The position numbers and the translations under genes were made by a program. A DNA stretch of 64,000 bases from positions 21,529-85,528 of the forward strand of contig CAUYLG010005006.1 in assembly GCA_963573385.1 (NCBI GenBank), in the 5' to 3' direction. This stretch comes from Cacajao melanocephalus. Lineage: Eukaryota > Chordata > Mammalia > Primates > Pitheciidae. The notes under the pieces were generated by a model, which searched no databases, had not been told where the DNA came from, and saw nothing but the letters and a program-made list of their open reading frames with translations. Positions 24,515 to 37,049 of this stretch are shown here, piece after piece. Every line of letters begins with the position of its first letter. Positions within the stretch are counted from its first letter, which is position 1.

Positions 24515-24743
24515 CTTCCTTTTCTTTTTTTTTTTTTTTTTTGAGATGGAGTCTCACTCTGTTGCCCAGGCTGGAGTGCAGTGGTGTGATCTTGGCTCAC
24601 TGCAACCTTCCTCCCAGGTTCAAGCAATTCTGCTGTCTCAGCCTCCCGAGTAGCTGGGACTATAGGCGCCTGCCACCATGCCCGACTAATTTTTGTATTT
24701 TTAGTGGAGATAGGTTTTCACCATGTTGGCCAGGCTGGTCTTG
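24515..24743 (-). repeat. 5'-truncated AluS
   Basis: Inverted Alu that stops at 'ttggccaggctggtcttg', lacking the outer left monomer. 'aaatcacattt' occurs at 24504 and 24744 as a target-site duplication, so the truncation happened at insertion. Confidence 0.9.
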
Positions 24744-25750
24744 AAATCACATTTTCCTTAACCATTCATTTATGCATGGGCACTTAGGTTGATTCTATGT
24801 CTTGGCTATTGTGAATATTGCTGCAATAAACATGGGAGTGCAGGTATATCCAAAAGAATCCAATTGATGGATATATTGATTTGGTTTCTTTTGGATATCT
24901 ATCCAGTAGTACACTGATAGATCATATGCCAGTTCTCTTTTTAGTTTTTTGAGGAAATTTCATACAGTTTCCATAGTGGCTGTAGTAATTTACATTCGCA
25001 CCAACAGTGTACAAGGGTTCCCTTTTCTCCACATCCTTGCCGGCATCTGTTATTTCCTCTTTTTGATAAAAAGCCACTTTAACCAGGGTAAGATGATATC
25101 TTGTTGTGGTTTTGATTTGCATTTCTCTGATTACTAGTCACGTAGTCATGTAGAACACCTTTTCATATACCTTTTGGCCATTGGTTTGCCTTCTTTTGAG
25201 AAATGTCTATTCAGATCTTTTGCCCATTTTTAATCAGGTTGTTTGTTTTTTTGCTGTTGAATTGTTTGAGCTCTTTCCATATTATGGGTGCCAATCCCCT
25301 ATCAGATGGATAGTTGGCAAATATTTTCTCCCATTTTATGACTTGTTTCTTCACTTTGTTGATTGTTTCCTTTGCTGTGCAGAAGCTGTTTAGCTTGATG
25401 TAAACCCATTTATCTATTTTTGCTTTAGTTGCCTGTGCTTTTTAGGTCTTATACACACAAAAATCTGCCCAGACTAATGTCCTAGAGCATTTCCCCAAGT
25501 TTTCTTCTAGCAGTTTCATAGTTTTGAGTCTTGATTTAATTCTTTAATCTATTTTGATTTGATTTTTGTATATGTTGAGAGATAAGAGTCTAGTTTCATT
25601 CTGCAAATAGTTATCCATTTTTCCCAGCATCATTTATTGAAGAGACTTTCCCCATTGTATGTTTTTGGACCTTTTGTTGAAAATGAGTTGGCTGTAAAAG
25701 AGTGGATTTATATATAGACTTTCTATTATGTTCCATTTACCTATGCGTCT

Positions 25751-25910
25751 GTTTTTTTTCTTTTCTTGAAATGGACTGGCTCTGTCACCCAGGCTGGAGT
25801 GCAGTGGCACAATCTCAGTTCACTTCAACCTCCGCCTCCCAGGTTCAGGTGATTCTTCTGCCTCTAACTCCTGAGTAGCTGGGATTACAGGTACCTGCCA
25901 CCATGCCTGG
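25751..25910 (-). repeat. Shortened Alu with target-site duplication
   Basis: Inverted Alu of only 160 bases: tail, right monomer, then 'ccaccatgcctgg' directly at the junction. 'cctatgcgtct' flanks it exactly (25740-25750 and 25911-25921). Most of the left monomer is absent. Confidence 0.9.
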
Positions 25911-26248
25911 CCTATGCGTCTACTTTTATGCTACTACTATGCTGATTTGGTTACTATAGCTTTGTAATATATTTTGAAGTCTGGTAGCCTCAGGCTTTGC
26001 TCTTTTTATTCAGGATTGCTTTGGCTATGGGGGGTCTTTTGTGGTGCCATATAAATTTTAGGATTTTTTTTCTATTTCTGTGAAGAATGTCATTGGTATT
26101 TTGATAGGGATTGCATTAAATCTGCAAATTGGTTTAAGGAGCATTGTCATTTTAATGATATTAATTATTCCAGTTTATAAGCATGGAATATCTTTCCATT
26201 TTTTTCATGTCTTCTTCTTCAATGTCTTTCATCAGTGTTTTATAGTAT

Positions 26249-26614
26249 TCATTGTATAGATCTTTTACTTCTTTGGTTAAGTTGATTCCTTGTCGCTATT
26301 GTAAATGGGATTGCTTTCTTGATTTCTTTTTCAGATTGTTCACTGATGGCATATATAAATGCTGCTGACTTTTTTATGCTGATTTTGTGTCCAGAAACTT
26401 TATTGAATTTATATACCAGTTCTAATGGTTTTTTGATGTAGTCTAGGTTTTTTTTTTTTTTAAGTGAACAAGGGTAATTTGACTTCTTTTTTGATTTCAA
26501 TACCCTTTCTTCCAGTTTTTTGTTTTGTTTTGTTTTTTGTTTGTTTTTTGAGACAAAACAAAACAAAACAAAAGCCAGCCTGGCTCTGTCACCCAGGCTG
26601 CAGTGAAGTGACAT
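26249..26614 (-). pseudogene. L1 ORF2 reverse-transcriptase-region relic
   Basis: The minus-strand frame contains 'YKFNKVSGHKISIKKSAAFI' and 'IKKAIPFTIATRNQLNQ', close to the L1 ORF2 segment just after the polymerase catalytic motif. The upstream end of this frame reads into the inserted Alu. A dead fragment. Confidence 0.65.
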
Positions 26615-26851
26615 GATCTTGGCTCACTGCAACCTCTGCCTCCCAAGCTCAAGCCATCCCTTCACCTCAGCCTCCCAAGTAGCTGAGTCTACAGACCCAT
26701 ATCACCACACCTGGCTAATTTTGGTATTTTCTGTAGATACTGGATTTTGCCACATTGCCCAGGCTGGTCTCGAACTCATTAGCTCAAGCCATCTGCCTGC
26801 TTCAGCCTCCCAAAGTGCTGGGATTAAAGGCATGAGCCACCATTCCCGGCC
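26516..26851 (-). repeat. AluJ/S with fold-back tail
   Basis: Inverted Alu whose T/G tail is followed by an A/C run before the body. 26518-26536 (TTTTG units) and 26555-26573 (AAAAC units) are perfect 19-bp inverted repeats around an 18-bp loop. The body ends 'catgagccaccattcccggc' and runs into a TC repeat. Confidence 0.9.

Positions 26852-26854
<3 letters not shown>

Positions 26855-26895
<41 letters not shown>
26855..26895. repeat. (TC)n microsatellite
   Basis: About 20 uninterrupted CT units immediately after the Alu head. Confidence 0.95.
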
Positions 26896-26897
<2 letters not shown>

Positions 26898-27333
26898 GGA
26901 GAATGTTCCATGTATTTATTAAAAAATGTGTATTTTATTACAGTAAATGTCAATTAGGCCTATTTGGTCTAGTGTGTAGTCAAATCTAACATTTCTTTGT
27001 TGATTTTCTGTCTAGATGATCTGTCCATTACTGAGAGTAGGGTGTTGAAGGCCTCTGCTGCTATCAGTCTGTCCCTCCCTTTGGAACTATTAACGTTTGC
27101 TTTCTATACTTGGGAGCTCTGGTGTTATTTGTATAGATACTTAAAATTATTATTGTGTCCTCTTGCTGAATTGACTATCTTATCATTATATCGTGACCTT
27201 CTTTGTCCTTTTTACAGTCTTTGATTTGTAGTCCATTTTTTAATCTAAGTACAGTTATTCCTGCTCTTTTTTGGTTTCCAGTTGGGCAAAATATCTTTTT
27301 CCAACCCCTTACTTTTATTCTATGTGTGTCTTT

Positions 27334-27630
27334 TTTTTTTTTTTTTTGAGATGGAGTCTCACTCTTGTTGCCCAGGCTATAGTGCAATGGCGTGATCTCA
27401 GCTCACCACAACTTCCACCTCCCGGGTTCAAGTGATTCTCCTGCCTCAGCCTCCTGAGTAGCTAGGATTACAGGCATGCGCCACCACACCCAGGCAATTT
27501 CTATATTTTTAGTAGAGATGGGGTTTCTCTGTGTTGGTCAGGTTGGTCTTGAACTCTTGACCTCAGGTGATCTGCCCACCTAGGCCTCCCAAGGTGCTGG
27601 TATTACAGGCGTGAGCCACCATGCTCGACC
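27334..27630 (-). repeat. AluS with target-site duplication
   Basis: Complete inverted Alu. 'tctatgtgtgtcttt' at 27319-27333 is repeated exactly at 27631-27645, inside the L1. Confidence 0.95.
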
Positions 27631-28393
27631 TCTATGTGTGTCTTTATAGGTGAAGTGGGTTTCTTGTAGACAATGTATAGCTGGGTCTTGTTTCTTTATC
27701 AGTTCAGCCACTCTGTGCCTTTCTATTCAAGAACGGAGTCCATTTACATTCATTGTTATTATTTATAAGTAATTACTATTGCCATTTTTGTTGCTCGTTT
27801 TCTGGTTATTTTGTAGTTCTTCTCTTCTGTTTTTCCTTTCTGACTGTCTTCCTTTGTGGGTAAGTGGTTTACTCTGGTAGTAGGTTTTAATTTCTTGTTA
27901 TTCATTTTTAGTGAATCTGTTGTAGGTTTTTGCATTATGGTTACCATGAAGCTTACAAAAACATCTTATAGCTATAATGGGTTATTTTGGCAAAGAAAAG
28001 AATAGAAATAAAGGAAAAAATGAAAAAAACTGTAGTTTAACTCTATCCCCTCCAAATTTTGACTTTGTCATCTCAAATTATGTATTTTTATATTGCCTAT
28101 CTCTTAACAGGTTGCTGTTGCTGGTTTTAATAGTTTTGTCTTTTGGGCTCTATACCACTGTTATGAATGGATTACATATCCCAATTATGGTATTAGAGTA
28201 TTCTAGGTTTGTCCATGTACTTAATTTTACCAGTGGGTTTTATGTCTTTAAGTGTTTCCTTTTTTTTTCATGTCAGTGTTTTGTTTTTTTTTTTCACATT
28301 GAAGAACTCCCTTTAGCATTTCTTGTAAAACAGATCAGGTGGTAGTAAATTCTCTCAGAATTTTGTTTGTCCAAGAAAGACTTGTTCTTTCCT

Positions 28394-28597
28394 TCATAAT
28401 TGAAGAATAGCTTTGCTTGATACAGTATTCTTGGATGAGTTTTTTTCTTTCAGCACTGTGAAAATGTCATGCCACTCCCTCTCAGCCTGTATGTTTTCTG
28501 TTGAGATGTCTGTTGCGGGATTAATTGGAGCTCCTTTATAAGTTATTTGCTTCTTACCTCTTGCTGCTTTTAGAATCCTCTTTTTGTCTTTAACCAT
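28394..28597 (-). pseudogene. L1 ORF1 C-terminal relic
   Basis: The minus-strand peptide includes 'KRILKAARGKKQITYKGAPI' and later 'AEREWHDIFTVLKEKN', the order of the C-terminal domain of L1 ORF1p, the RNA-binding chaperone. Flanking stops show decay. It locates ORF1 at roughly 28.0-29.1 kb in the long L1. Confidence 0.7.
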
Positions 28598-30145
28598 TGA
28601 GAGTTCGATTATTATATGACTCGGAATGGTCTTATTTTGGTCAATTCTGTTTGTTGTTCTCTTACTTTTCGGTATCTGGCTATTTGTCTGTTTCTCAAGT
28701 TTTAGAAAGTTTTCTGCTATTATTTATTTGAATATGCTTTCTACCCTTGTTCTTGTTCAACTTCCTCTTGAACATCAATGATTATTAGATTTGGTCTTTT
28801 GAGGTAATTTTCTTTGTCTTGTAGGTAATCTTCATTCTTTTCATTTTTTTTTCCTTTTTCTCCTCTGACTGTATATTTTCAAATAGCCTGTCTAAGAGCT
28901 TACTGATTCTTTTCCTCTGCTTGATCTGTCATGTCACTGAGAGCTTCTAATGCAGCAAATGTATTTATCAGTTCCAATATTTGTTTGATTTTTTAAAAAT
29001 TTCAATCTCTTTGTTAAGTTTCTCCAAGTAATTTCTGAATTTCTTTTCTGTGTTATCTTAGAGATCACTGAGTTTCCTTAAAACTGCTATTTTAAATTCT
29101 TGGTCAGAGAGTTCACATATCACCATCTCATTAGGGCACTAGTTTGCTTTGTTTATTTGGGAAGGTCATCATTCCCTGTTTGCTGTTGTGGACATACATA
29201 TATGTCTTTATATTGAAAGATGGTTTATTCTAGTTTTCTCTGGGTCATTTTGTTTTTTATTGTATATATTTGCTTAGAGATTTTTTGTAATTTTCTTTTT
29301 CTTTTTTCTCCCCTACTAGGTAACTGCTTTCTTTTTAGCACTAAATGATGCCTTAATTTCAGGTTTGCCTCAGTTCTGGTTATCAGAATGCCAACTGACC
29401 TGAGTCGGGGAGTCCCAGAGGGATTATCCCAGAGGTGTGGGCAGGCTGATTAGGGGTTTGTGTCCCTGTGAAATGAATCTCCCACAGAGTGGTGCTGTTG
29501 AAAAGCTACTCTGATTTGGCATCTCTTTCGGCCAAGTTACAGAGCAGTTTCCAGGGGTGGGGATAGTAGCCCTACTCCCCTGTTTGTCTCTGGCTGTCCT
29601 CAGGGATATTTCTCCCTTCAGGCATTCTTAATGTTTCCCATAGGTGGAGGCAGGGATAAGTCTCCTGCCAGAGAACTTGAGGTAGTAGGGAAGCTGGTTG
29701 TCTACCTTCATCTCACTTTTTCCATTGTAGAAACTGTGAGTTGTTGGGTGGAGAGATTCCCTCATGCTGGGTGCTGGACAGATTGTCAGGAAGGATATGG
29801 CAGATTCTTAGCTGAGAACAGTCTGTTTCTGCTCAGATAGTTTCTGCCCCAGGAACTGTCATATTTGAGTTCTGGGATATTGCTGGTGATAGTCTTATGC
29901 TGTATATTTGTTTTTGGTTTTCTGTGAAGTTCCATTTTGGAACTACAGGAAAGACTTTTGATGTTGGCTTTCTTAGGGCCAAACCACTGTGAATGAAAAC
30001 AGTGTATCTATACTCTTGACACTGAAGATGAATATTAGTCTATAGGAATTAATTTTTCTAAATCATACATTGTAACACTTTCAAAATCATGCATATAGCA
30101 AATTAATGCACAAATCTTGCTATGCTTCTGAATTACCTGAGGGGA

Positions 30146-30459
30146 TTTTTTTCTTTTCTTTTCTTTTTTTTTTTTTTGATAAGGAGTCTGGCTCTGTCAC
30201 CCAGGCTGGAGTGCAGTGTCATAATCTTGGCTCACTGCAACCTCTGCCTATCGGGTTCAAGCAATTCTCTGCCTCAGCCTCTCAAGTAACTGGGATTACA
30301 GGTGCTCACCATCACACCCAGCTAATTTTTGTATTTTTAATAAAGACGGGGTTTCACCATACTGGCCAGGATGGTCTTTTACTCCTGACCTCAAGTGATC
30401 TGCTCACCTTGGCCTTCCAAAGTGCTGGGATTACAGGCATGAGCCACCACGCCCAGCCC
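30146..30459 (-). repeat. AluS
   Basis: Complete inverted Alu with a TTTTC-type tail, 'aaggagtctggctctgtcac', ending 'catgagccaccacgcccagc'. Confidence 0.93.
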
Positions 30460-31790
30460 CATTAAAAAAAAAATTGTAAAATACACATACCATAAAGTTT
30501 ACTACCTTAACCATTTTTAAGTCTGCAGTTCAGTAGTGTTAAATACACTCAAATTGTTGTGCTATCCTCATTACCATCCATCTCCAGAACTCTTTCCATC
30601 TTGCAAAATTGAAACTCTGTACCCATTAAACACTAACTCTCCATCCCTTTCTCCCACTAGTGCCTGGCAACCACCATTCTACTTCTTATCTCTGAGTTTG
30701 ACTAGGTACCTCATGTAAGGGGAATCATACAGTATTTGTTCTTTTGTGTCTGGCTTTTTTCACTTAACATAATATCCTGTAGGTTCATTTATGTTGCAGC
30801 ATGTAGCAGAATTTTCTTTCTTTTTAAGGCTGAATAATATTTCTTTGCAGGTATATACCAAATTTTGTTTATGCATTCATCCTTTAAGGGACATTTGGGT
30901 TACTTCCAACATTGGCCTATTGTGAATAATGCTTCTGTGAACATGGGTGTACAAATACCTGTTCAAGTTCCTGCTTTTGATTCTTTGGGGCATATACCCA
31001 TATGTGGAATTGCTGAATCATGTGATAATTCCATTTTAACTCCTTGAGAAACTGCCATTGTTTTCCACAGCTACACCATTTTCATTCCCATATCAAGTAC
31101 ATTTTGTGCATCTATTGAAGTGCATATGAAGGGTTTGTTCTTTATTATTTTATTTTATTTTGAGACTGAGTCTCACTCTGTCGCCCAGGCTGGAGTGCAA
31201 TGGCTCCATCTTGGCTCAGTGCAACCCCCACCTCCCAGGTTCAAGTGATTCTCCTGCCTCAGCCTCCTGAGTAGCTGGGAATACAGGTGCCTGCTGCCAT
31301 GCCTGGCTAATTTTTATAATTTCATATGAGATGGGGTTTCACTGTGTTGGCCAGGCTGGTCTGGAACACCTGACCTCAAGTGATCTGCCCACCTCGGCCT
31401 CCCAGAATGCTGGGATTACAAGCATAAGCCACCATGCCTGGCCTTCTTTATTCTATTAATATGATACAGTTCATTAATTGATTATTAGATGTTACTCACC
31501 TCATATTCCTGGGATAAATAGCAGTTGATCATGGTACATAATGCTTTGTACATGTTGCTGGATTCAGCTTTCTCATATTTTGTTAAGGAGTTTTGTGCAT
31601 ATGTTCATGGGGTTATTCATTAGATTTTAGTCTTCTTTTCTCGTGCTATCTGGCTTTGTTGTTAGGATAATGCTAGCTTTATATGACAAATTGGGAAGAG
31701 TTCCCACATGTTCAATTTTCTGAAAGAGATATATGTAGGATGTTATAACTGCTTCCTTAAATATTGGATGAAATTATCCAGGCAAACTTT
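30460..31790 (-). mobile_element. L1MB-like 3' UTR plus ORF2 fragment, split by AluS
   Basis: 'ccatttttaagtctgcagtt', 'catccatctccagaactctt', 'gtgcctggcaaccaccattc' and 'aaggctgaataatatttctt' are the inverted 3' UTR of a mammalian-wide L1M. 31444-31790 reads as inverted ORF2 ('gataatgctagctttatatg'). Confidence 0.75.
31147..31443 (-). repeat. AluS with target-site duplication
   Basis: Complete inverted Alu with a TTTTA-type tail. 'ttctttatt' lies at 31138-31146 and 31444-31452. Confidence 0.93.
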
Positions 31791-32422
<632 letters not shown>

Positions 32423-32423
32423 C

Positions 32424-33300
32424 AGATGACCTTTTAAAAACCTGTTTCAGATTATGTCTCTTTAGCTTAAAACCATTTAGATTAACAGCTAAACTCCTTA
32501 CCTTGGTCTATGAAACTAAATGGTCTTTTCTTTCCACTGTTCCAAATTCATCTCTTGCCTGTCTACTCTCCTTCCCCACCATATTCCAGCCACCCTGGTC
32601 TTTTGTGTGTCTCTTAACATACTGAGCCTGCTCCCACTATGCTCAACTGTTTCTGCTTCAGGGCTTTGCACTCCCTTTAAAATATACTTTCCCCAGGTTA
32701 TTTCGTCAGTGGTGCTCATCTGGGTGTTTTTTTTTTTTTTTTTTTGACGGAGTCTTGCTCTGTCGCCCAAGCTGGAGTATAGTGGTCTGATCTTGGCTCA
32801 CTGCAACCTCTGCCTCCTGTGTTTAAGCAATTCTCCTGCCTAAGCCTCTCGAGTAGCTGGGATTACAGGCATGTGCCACCACACCCAGCTAATTTTTGTA
32901 TTTTTAGTAGAGATGGAGTTCCACCATGTTGGCCATGCTTGGCCAGGCTGGTCTCGAACTCCTTACCTCAGGCGATCCATCTGCCTTGGCCTCCCAAAGT
33001 GCTGGGATCACAGACGTGAGCAATGGCACCCGGCCTCATCTAGGTTTTTGGATCTTACCTCCTCAGAGGGGCCTTTCTAAAGTAGAGGCCAGACTCAGGG
33101 ATCTATTCCATCACTCCGTCTCATCATCCTGTTTTAATTCTCTATGTGACTATCACATCCTGGAGGTTTTTGTGTTTCTATATTATCTATCTCTTCTTGC
33201 TTGAATGTAAGCTTCTTATGTGCAGGACCCTCATGTTTTTTCTTGCCAGTGTCTTCCCACGACCAAAGTCAATGTTGACACATGGTAGACAGTAAATCTT
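32424..33300 (+). mobile_element. L2 LINE fragment split by AluS
   Basis: 'ctaaactccttaccttggtc', 'atattccagccaccctggtc' and 'ctgcttcagggctttgcact' come before the Alu. 'tctatgtgactatcacatcc' and 'taagcttcttatgtgcagga' come after it, in L2 order. Confidence 0.75.
32727..33035 (-). repeat. AluS with target-site duplication
   Basis: Complete inverted Alu. 'tcatctgggt' (32716) and 'tcatctaggt' (33036) flank it. It carries an extra 'ggccatgctt' near 32931-32940, an internal short duplication. Confidence 0.93.
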
Positions 33301-33369
33301 GGTTGAAAAAATGGACATCAATAACCACAATTATAGTTGGTCTTTGGCAGCAGACACTGATTCAAATGC

Positions 33370-33525
33370 ACTGATGTAAGACCAGGTACTAACTTAAATA
33401 TTCACAAATACCATTTCATTTAGTTCTCTAAAATAACCCTAAATGCAAATATTATTTTCCCCTGTTAAGTAAGAAGGAAATGAGGCTTAGGAGAGGCTAA
33501 ATAAGGCTCATGGCCATACCACTAT
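33370..33525 (-). repeat. MIR
   Basis: Inverted MIR: 'atttcatttagttctctaaa', 'ggaaatgaggcttaggagag', 'ggctcatggccataccacta'. Confidence 0.7.
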
Positions 33526-34030
33526 TAGGGTGTGGGGCAGGGCAGCCCCAACTCATCTGTACCTCGACACACGTCTTATCCTCTTTGGTTACAGGCAGGA
33601 AAAGCTGATCCACCAAATTAAACGTGGTGGCCTCAGGCTGACAAATCTCTGGGGAAGCCCAGAGTGAGGCCCCTTTGTTCTGAGCAGTGGCCTATGTGAG
33701 CATTTGAGGAGCTGCTGTACAGCAAAGGCCCTATCTGTGGCACAGTCTTGATGAGTAATAGGCATCTTTAGAGACTTTGTTTTCACATCCTCTTTTTGAA
33801 AATGGATTTGCTTCCTTAAACACAGTTGGCTTCATCTTTTACATAATACAAATTCATAGTCCTGTCTTCCATGAAGCCAGTGTCCTGGTGGCCTCCATGT
33901 GTGTCAGCTGAAGCTTTATATTGTCCGACCACAGAAGCTGATGACCCCATAGTCACTTGAGTGCTTTTTTCTGTCCCAAAAACTGCACTTACAGCACCAC
34001 GGGGATGATCTCATGGCATCCTTGCAACAG
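33526..34030. other. Unassigned sequence
   Basis: No gene or named repeat recognised before the LTR. Confidence 0.35.
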
Positions 34031-34938
34031 CCTGTAGGGTCCAGCCCTACAGGGTTCTGTGAGCCCCTCTCTGCTGGTGTGGAGACGAGAAACTGTAGAA
34101 ATAAAAGACACAAGACAAAGAGATAGAAAAAAGAGAGTTTGGGCCCAGGGGTCCACTGCCAGCCAAAGGGTGAAGTCTGGCAGTGATCCCGAGTGCCTGA
34201 ATGCTCTGATTTTTATTGAGTACAATGTTGGGGTCAGGGTAGGTAGGGCGTGGTGCAGAGCTGGGGGCAGGGTAGGTAGGGCATGGCCTTGGTGGTCGGT
34301 GAGAGGGTCAAGTACATCACATGTCATATAGGTAAGGGCTTAAGGCTTTCAGGTAGCCGAGATGAGGTAAGGAGCATAATGCGTCAGAACTTTTTTCAAA
34401 CTTGTTAAGAAATAACAAAGACATTAAGATTTATATTACTTTTACTGATTATCTCTTCTAAGAAAAAACGAACCAGGTGCAGAAGCGGATCATGAGAGTG
34501 GACGTGGAACGTGACCACTGAAGCACAGCATCACATAGAGACATTTAACCCCCGGATGTCTGTGGGTCTACCTGACAGCCGTCAAGCCTACCGCTTCTCC
34601 TAACTGCCCCGAGGAAGGAGGCGTCTCAGCCATTTTGGACATCTCCTTCCCTAGCTGGCTAAACAGCGGGAGCTTTCCCAGCACTGGCACTGCTGCACAG
34701 CTGAGGTGCCCTCCAGCAGCCCTTGCATGGGCAGGTGTGACAGAGGGCTTAAAGCGTCTTGCCTTAGGGTCATTTCTTTCACGTCACCTCAGGTTCACAC
34801 TTCCAACCTGAGAGGCATTAGTAAAAGAATTGGGATCACCTATGAATAACTAATAACTACTGTGGTTATATTTCTAGTTACTTTCTTCTTCATTATTTAT
34901 ATGGAAATAGGCTGAGGCTTCTGCCTCCTGCCTTGACA
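34031..34938 (-). mobile_element. HERV-K-like (class II) solo LTR, inverted
   Basis: The plus strand begins 'ctgtagggtccagccctaca' and passes 'tgtggagacgagaaactgta', 'gacacaagacaaagagatag' and 'gatttttattgagtacaatg' (an inverted AATAAA-type region). 'cgtgaccactgaagcacagc' and 'ggcgtctcagccattttgga' follow, and it ends near 'cctgccttgaca'. This order matches the inverted form of an ERVK-type LTR. No internal viral genes remain. The edges are estimates. Confidence 0.6.
34212..34284. repeat. Imperfect internal repeat in the LTR
   Basis: 'cagggtaggtagggcgtgg' recurs about 52 bases later as 'cagggtaggtagggcatgg'. It is G-rich on the plus strand, but with too few close G runs for a canonical quadruplex. 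Confidence 0.7.
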
Positions 34939-34939
34939 C

Positions 34940-35240
34940 TTATGGGATCTCCCCACTACCACAGCCCAGCTCTGTTTACTAGCCCATTTTATGGATTAGA
35001 ACCCTTAGGCTTAAGGGGGCTAAATTTGTCACCCCAAATCTTGGCACAGGATATAAACGAAGGACTCTTTACACTCCTACTGCCTATGCATGCCTGTGCA
35101 GCGTCTGGCCAAAAGGCATGTGTTATGCGATGCTTACTATTTATTACTTCTCTGCAACAGGGATAAGATAATGATGATGACGATGATAACTCTCAGCATT
35201 GTGATAGGCACTTGAGCTACATAATCTCACAATAGGGGTG
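34940..35240 (-). repeat. MIR-like fragments
   Basis: 'cccattttatggattagaac' and, further on, 'cattgtgataggcacttgag' read as inverted MIR pieces. Weak and diverged. Confidence 0.3.
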
Positions 35241-37049
35241 CTATTGGGGCCCTGCCCAGATCCCCTTTAATGAGCCAAGCACCACCCCCCAGCTGAGTGT
35301 TGGCTGCTCACAGGTTGCAGCTGCTTCCTTCTTCTGAGTGCTCCACTGAGGGGAACCACCTTGCCTAGAAATGCCTGCTTTCCGCCTAGAGGTGGCCCCA
35401 GCCAATGATTGACAAATATGGGGTGCAAAAGTCTGGTGCCTTATCTCAAGGTTGCATAACTCTGTGATGCCCTCATGCTATGGTGGGATCAGGCTGAGGT
35501 TAAAATGCAGCTGAATCTACATTTTTCTTGGTTTCTTTTTTCCTTCTATCTTACCACCCACATTCCCTTTCTGAGATCACTTGCACCAAGAATCTCTGTC
35601 TCAGATCCTGCTTCTACAGAACGTCAGACAAGCCCTAGGAGTCCAGAACTATTGTCCATATTTTGCTGAGTGAGAGCGTGAAGCTGGAGGTGGCTGTCCC
35701 GACTCCATCTTGTCCTAGAGATGTGGCATGGCTCTGGGCTCCTTAGCTATGTTGGGAGTGTTCATCCCCAGCGCCCTTCTTTGAAACCACTGCCTCCCAA
35801 GGACAAGAAATGCAATCTCACGAGCTGTGCTCCTCTGGTCCCACTCCTTCTTATCTGCATTCTTTCCTTGGCTTCTGTCTTATCCTGGTTGCCCATCACC
35901 CATCATGGACCATGGCTGTGGGACACTTGCAGACAAGCTGGAGGCTGAGGTAGCCGTGCATTTGGCTTGCCCAGCATGATTTTCTTCCTGTGCCTTCTCC
36001 TGATAGTACGCCCTGCCCTCTAGCTTTGCCCACAGGGTGGACACATGACCCAGGGTAGACCAGGGCATCATCCCTGTCTGGTTATAGAGATTGGCTCAGA
36101 AATGAGCACACTGCAGGAACACAGGTCCCTGGATGACCTTGGCGGATCCAGCTCTTCCCCTTCTTGCTTTTAATTCCCAGACAGAAACTACTGAGAATGC
36201 CACATCCTGTAACAAGGAGGAAATGTCTGGAGCAATCCAGGCTGCGTCCCTGTTCCTTCTTCTAGAGTAGGATGGTCTGCAGTGCTTGCATTCAGTGGTC
36301 CAAGTGGTGTTCAGGATATATAAACCCAGGATGGAGTGCTTTCAGAGTCCCTCAGCTAGAGCGTAATGTGAGGCATGCTCAGACTCCATCTGCCCTCGAC
36401 AGTATTCCTGAACCTAGGAGAACTGCTCATGGTGGACCCTGGGCTTCTGTTGATTTTTCCTGCTTACCTGTGAGGAACAAAGTTCCTTTTCCTAAATTGT
36501 GCCAATGTTCTGTCTCATCAGACTAAACCAAAAAATGCAAGTGGTGAGGGATGGGGGGTCCTTTTTCTCCTTGCAGCTGTCCTGATGGCGTGAGGACCGC
36601 TGCAGCAACCGGGGCTGCTTTGAGCCCCAGACAGAGTAAGAACCCTCACAAAACTCTGGAAGCTGGGTTTGTGCAAAACCTCCTGCCAGACTTAGACTTT
36701 GTGCACATGATCAAGCCAGGATACTTAGAGCCCTTCTTTGGGACTGTTTTATAGAAACTAAGGGAAAGAACAACGTCCTGCCTCTGAGTTGCTAGAAGGA
36801 TTAGAATCTAGGGGTGTTGGCGTTCATCTTTCCTGCCACATGGGAAATGCCCTTCAGAGGTACTATAGAGTATGCCAACATCCAGGGGGTGACAGCACCA
36901 AGGTGTGGAGAGAGAAAACAGCAGTCTAACAACAGTGATGCATTTCAGGGTCTGTCACACCTAGTATGCCCTGTCCTTCCCGCTGACACAAGCCAGTGGA
37001 GCTCTGTCATTGACTTTTGTCTGTTTCACCTTGAGATTATCCTGGCTTC
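35241..37049. other. Largely unassigned sequence
   Basis: Only the stretch 35960-36130 ('gtggacacatgacccagggt') resembles an old interspersed repeat that recurs at 40110-40500. No gene is supported: frames of 63-84 codons here show no domain signature. Confidence 0.35.

Larger units (their letters stand above)
23955..29995 (-). mobile_element. Long minus-strand L1 (L1M/early L1P age), interrupted
   Basis: On the plus strand it reads 3' to 5' through a LINE-1. A 3' UTR (23955-24500) comes first, then the ORF2 C-terminal part ('ctctgattactagtcacgta' region). The polymerase-side ORF2 follows to 26460, then endonuclease-side ORF2 (26900-27960), ORF1 (about 28000-29100) and a 5' UTR to about 29995. 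Alus at 24515, 25751, 26516 and 27334 interrupt it. About 1-1.5 kb of ORF2 expected between 26460 and 26900 is missing, so there is an internal deletion or a junction of two L1 copies. It is incapable of movement. Confidence 0.75.

Noticed and set aside
23955..29995. Possible active L1
   Set aside because: ORF1 and ORF2 are broken by stops, four Alus and a large deletion.
34031..34938. Possible functional provirus
   Set aside because: Only an LTR is present; no gag, pol or env sequence flanks it.
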